Part shown: positions 62,210 through 64,000 of the stretch, piece after piece | Position numbering within the stretch: position 1 is the first letter of the stretch | Layout of the letters: every line of letters begins with the position of its first letter | NCBI GenBank assembly: GCA_949285025.1 | Contig: CASDXG010000096.1 | Coordinates: 210,981-274,980 of the forward strand | Length of the DNA: 64,000 nt | Source: an uncultured Bacteroides sp. | GTDB taxonomy: Bacteria > Bacteroidota > Bacteroidia > Bacteroidales > Bacteroidaceae | Direction: 5' to 3' | Made by a program: the position numbers and the translations under genes | The notes under the pieces: model-generated | Database searches by the model: none | Told to the model about the DNA's origin: nothing | What the model saw: the letters and a program-made list of their open reading frames with translations, nothing else

Positions 62210-62233
62210 TTCCTTTTCTTCCTTTTAAGGCAC

Positions 62234-62270
62234 AAAAAAAGCGGTGAACTCGTTGGAGGACACCGCTTTT
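62234..62270 (-). terminator. Terminator-like hairpin just upstream of the DUF6808 gene
   Basis: On the minus strand AAAAGCGGTG pairs with CACCGCTTTT (62270-62261 and 62246-62237) and T-residues follow. It lies 25 bases before the DUF6808 start, so it could act as an attenuator for the genes beyond. Confidence 0.65.
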
Positions 62271-62352
62271 GTTTGCCACATCCATTATCAAACTGCCCGT
62301 TATCTTGATGGGAGTCGGAAGTGGGTAGTATGATTATTTCCCATAATAAACA

Positions 62353-62378
62353 AAAAGAAAAGCCACTCGTAAGCGGCT
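62353..62378 (-). terminator. Terminator-like hairpin after the DUF5675 gene
   Basis: On the minus strand AGAGCCGCTTAC, GAGTGGCT and a TTTTCTTTTT tract form a stem and T-run. A second small stem CCTTAC/GTAAGG (62384-62401) precedes it. The rest of 62210-62492 holds no gene that I can support. Confidence 0.55.
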
Positions 62379-62492
62379 CTATACCTTACAAGAAAGTAAG
62401 GCGTTGCCTTTAATATATAATTTCAGATAAAAGTTGTATCATAATTAAGCGGGTGTCCTTCAACAAGTCAAAGAGCGCTTTTGTGTGCCGTG

Positions 62493-62900
62493 TTACACAA
62501 TCTCGATGGTAATTTTCTCTCCGTGCCGCTGTGCCTCCTCTATCAGGATGTTCAGACGGTCGGAAGTGATACGCGAATCGGTCAGTGCTCCCTTTACGGT
62601 ATTCCGACCCACGAGGATGCATCCCGCCGAATCGTCCGCCGTGTTGCCCGGATGGATGAGTATTCCCTCGAAGTGGGGCACGTTCAGCAGGCGCGGAAGG
62701 TTTCGCCCAAACCGGGGTGACCAGTTGAAAACAACGGTATATTCTCCTTTGGGAATGGCCGTCTTCTGTGGAATCTTTCCCGTTCTTTCAATGTCCCTTT
62801 CGGTATCTTCTAAGGTGTCGCAGAAAGACTTTTCGTCCACATATAAGCGGCCTATGGTGTAATCCTCCTTCGGATAGAGGCGTTCAACTTTCAGCTTCAT
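62493..62900 (-). CDS. DUF5675 family phage protein (lysis-associated)
   Basis: A 135-residue DUF5675 protein: [82 protein letters not shown]. The HPGN...S.GCI block resembles the active site of L,D-transpeptidase-like or amidase folds. These genes are common in Bacteroidales prophages next to holins, and are thought to help lysis. Its start overlaps the end of the holin-like gene by 17 bases. Confidence 0.85.
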   Translation of the reverse strand: MKLKVERLYPKEDYTIGRLYVDEKSFCDTLEDTERDIERTGKIPQKTAIPKGEYTVVFNWSPRFGRNLPRLLNVPHFEGILIHPGNTADDSAGCILVGRNTVKGALTDSRITSDRLNILIEEAQRHGEKITIEIV

Positions 62901-63066
62901 CCTCCGCCTCCTTTCTTCCTCTTATCCAATACCCCAATACCCCGCCTGCGATAAAGGCAAATGTGGTTACGATACTCACCATGAAAGGCACATAATGATA
63001 GTAGGCCAAGAATCCTACTACAAGGACGATTAAGACAACCGCCGTGATAATCATTTTCTTTTTCAT
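62884..63066 (-). CDS. Holin-like small membrane protein, 60 aa
   Basis: A 60-residue protein with two membrane helices ([22 protein letters not shown] and [20 protein letters not shown]) and a charged C-terminal tail ([12 protein letters not shown]). Size, topology and its overlap with DUF5675 suggest a holin. No family signature. Confidence 0.72.
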   Translation of the reverse strand: MKKKMIITAVVLIVLVVGFLAYYHYVPFMVSIVTTFAFIAGGVLGYWIRGRKEAEDEAES

Positions 63067-63067
63067 A

Positions 63068-63676
63068 TTACAGACTGTTTAATTTGTGATAAAAATCCAG
63101 TTTGATACGCTCATATACCGTTTTGACGTTCGTATAAGCCCGTCCGTTGTTTGCCCCCGATTCATTGTACAGTTCGCCTTCCACCGTCTGAGCAACCCAT
63201 TCCACCCACTCGGGATTGCAGTAGGCGGAAAGTTTCTTTCCTCTGTATGTGTAGGAATCGAAACGGCTGTTGCGGTCTTCGTACATGTTCTGCAGTAAAG
63301 TCCGTATCTTTTTCTTTGTAACTTCTTTGTTTGCAATGTGGTTTTCCTCTCTTATCGTCTTTATCAGGCGGCACACTTTTTCGGTGGCAAGGTCGAAATA
63401 CACGTTCGATGTGTTCTTTATCCGCATCTGCGTTTCGGGCACAAGACCTTCGGCAATGTCAACCAGCGCCTCCCCATTCTTCGTAGCCATTTCCTGCAAT
63501 GCTTTCAGCTGCTCCGAATAATCGGTAAGTATGTTTTCTATAACCGATTTAAACCATCGGAAGCAGGCTATCATCAGTCCCGAAGCGAGAACAAGAAATA
63601 CGGCACAAATCATTATCATGATTCCGTACTCCGATATGCCCCTTGCCACACCTGTTATCTGTTCCATTTCATTCAT
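63068..63676 (-). CDS. Phage membrane-anchored coiled-coil protein, 202 aa
   Basis: A 202-residue protein with one N-terminal membrane helix (GIMIMICAVFLVLASGLMIACF), then helical, charged sequence (KALQEMATKNGEALVDIAEGLV; CRLIKTIREENHIANKEVTKKKIRTLLQNM). It is 1 base from the holin-like gene and 3 bases from the next gene upstream. A role in lysis control or assembly is possible; unknown family. Confidence 0.7.
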   Translation of the reverse strand: MNEMEQITGVARGISEYGIMIMICAVFLVLASGLMIACFRWFKSVIENILTDYSEQLKALQEMATKNGEALVDIAEGLVPETQMRIKNTSNVYFDLATEKVCRLIKTIREENHIANKEVTKKKIRTLLQNMYEDRNSRFDSYTYRGKKLSAYCNPEWVEWVAQTVEGELYNESGANNGRAYTNVKTVYERIKLDFYHKLNSL

Positions 63677-63679
63677 ACC

Positions 63680-64000
63680 TTATTCCTCTACGGGTTTCAC
63701 AATCGTATTCAGCTCTGAAAGGTCGTTCGGATAACCCGTCTCAGTGGTCAGAATGCATTCATACACTATGCCATATTGTGTGTAGAACTGACCTTCTTCA
63801 AAAGCCATTCCCTGCTCGTAGGGTATCGGGTCTTCTTTCGTGCCCTCATGCTCCTCTGTCACCACCTTATAGAGAGAGGCCGTATCCATGCCCGGCACCC
63901 ATTCGGCCTGCAAGACGTGCGGCTGTATCACCTCATAGAGCGTACTTTCATCCCCGTTTACCACACGGAAACGGAAGCCTTTCTCTACGCTTGTGCCGAA
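63680..64000 (-). CDS. Phage protein with carbohydrate-binding-like domain (5' end outside window)
   Basis: The frame is open to the right edge (FGTSVEKGFRFRVVNGDESTLYEVIQ...), so the N-terminal part is missing. The visible 106 residues, with DPIPYEQGMAFEEGQFYTQYGIVYECI, align by eye with the C-terminal domain of the protein at 59997-60689. Two such domains at both ends of this cluster suggest related sugar-binding parts of the tail or baseplate. Confidence 0.7.
   Translation of the reverse strand, partial: FGTSVEKGFRFRVVNGDESTLYEVIQPHVLQAEWVPGMDTASLYKVVTEEHEGTKEDPIPYEQGMAFEEGQFYTQYGIVYECILTTETGYPNDLSELNTIVKPVEE

Larger units (their letters stand above)
56034..64000. mobile_element. Left part of a probable prophage (continues past the right edge)
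   Basis: From the end of tRNA-Arg to the right edge, all recognised genes run on the minus strand, are tightly packed or overlap by ATGA, and include phage-linked families: DUF5675, DUF6808, a holin-like protein, a LamG-like lectin and proteins with shared tail-type C-terminal domains. Base composition is higher in GC than the host genes in most of it (for example 35 of 60 bases at 62521-62580). No integrase, terminase, portal or capsid gene is in view. Bases 56034-56193, next to the tRNA, hold no gene that I can support and may contain the attachment junction. The element type and its integrity cannot be judged from this part. Confidence 0.75.

Noticed and set aside
61965-62291. 108-codon minus-strand frame overlapping the DUF6808 gene
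   Set aside because: It is out of frame with the DUF6808 match and crosses the terminator-like hairpin; product has no family resemblance.

Overview
The window is a stretch of a Bacteroidales chromosome, most like Bacteroides and its relatives; the genus cannot be fixed from sequence alone. The signs are many promoters of the Bacteroidetes type (TTG or TTTG, about 19-20 bases, then TAnnTTTG), A-rich leaders with few Shine-Dalgarno sites outside ribosomal genes, a fused lpxC-fabZ gene, a NigD-like lipoprotein, a Bacteroidetes LptD-like protein and an oadGAB sodium-pump operon. About 56 kb is host core genome. The last 8 kb, beyond a tRNA-Arg gene, is the edge of an apparent prophage.

Layout. 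1-4 kb: the end of an OmpR-type response regulator (RprY-like), a small membrane protein, the rpsF-rpsR-rplI operon and a calpain-like lipoprotein. 4-8 kb: mtaB coupled to a family 2 glycosyltransferase, a convergent methyltransferase, then miaA. 8-12 kb: an lpxD-lpxC/fabZ-lpxA lipid A operon that probably runs through a pRiA4b-ORF3-like gene to miaA. 12-17 kb: purM-prfA-DUF4153-pyrF. 17-26 kb: a glycoside-hydrolase-like lipidless exoprotein, cstA, a YbjQ protein, an outer-membrane barrel, rplS, a GH3/serine-hydrolase fusion and a 2[4Fe-4S] ferredoxin. 26-36 kb: an aminotransferase, ribBA, lptF, a START-like protein, two identical tRNA-Met genes, a NigD-like lipoprotein, a HAD phosphatase, ffh and a MATE transporter. 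36-41 kb: pgk and the oadGAB operon. 41-50 kb: a nitroreductase, a membrane-bound DUF6377-type regulator, and a tatA-tatC cassette followed directly by a Gfo/Idh oxidoreductase, a second Gfo/Idh protein with a textbook twin-arginine signal, a DUF1080 lipoprotein and a sugar-isomerase-like lipoprotein. 50-56 kb: DUF1343, an HD protein, an LptD-like protein, ung, asnA and tRNA-Arg(CCG).

56-64 kb: every recognisable gene lies on the minus strand, often overlapping by ATGA, and reads toward the tRNA. They include DUF5675, a holin-like protein, DUF6808, two proteins sharing a related C-terminal domain, an AT-rich LamG-like lectin gene interrupted by a -1 frameshift, a Cys-rich coiled-coil protein of a type seen in gut phages, and a strongly structured intergenic element that also encodes a possible 16-residue peptide. 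No integrase, terminase or capsid gene is inside the window, so the prophage is only partly seen.

The most interesting places are the Tat translocase placed next to its likely substrate and a presumed 3-keto-sugar pathway (43.7-49.3 kb), and the structured element and frameshifted lectin of the prophage (59.8-61.5 kb).
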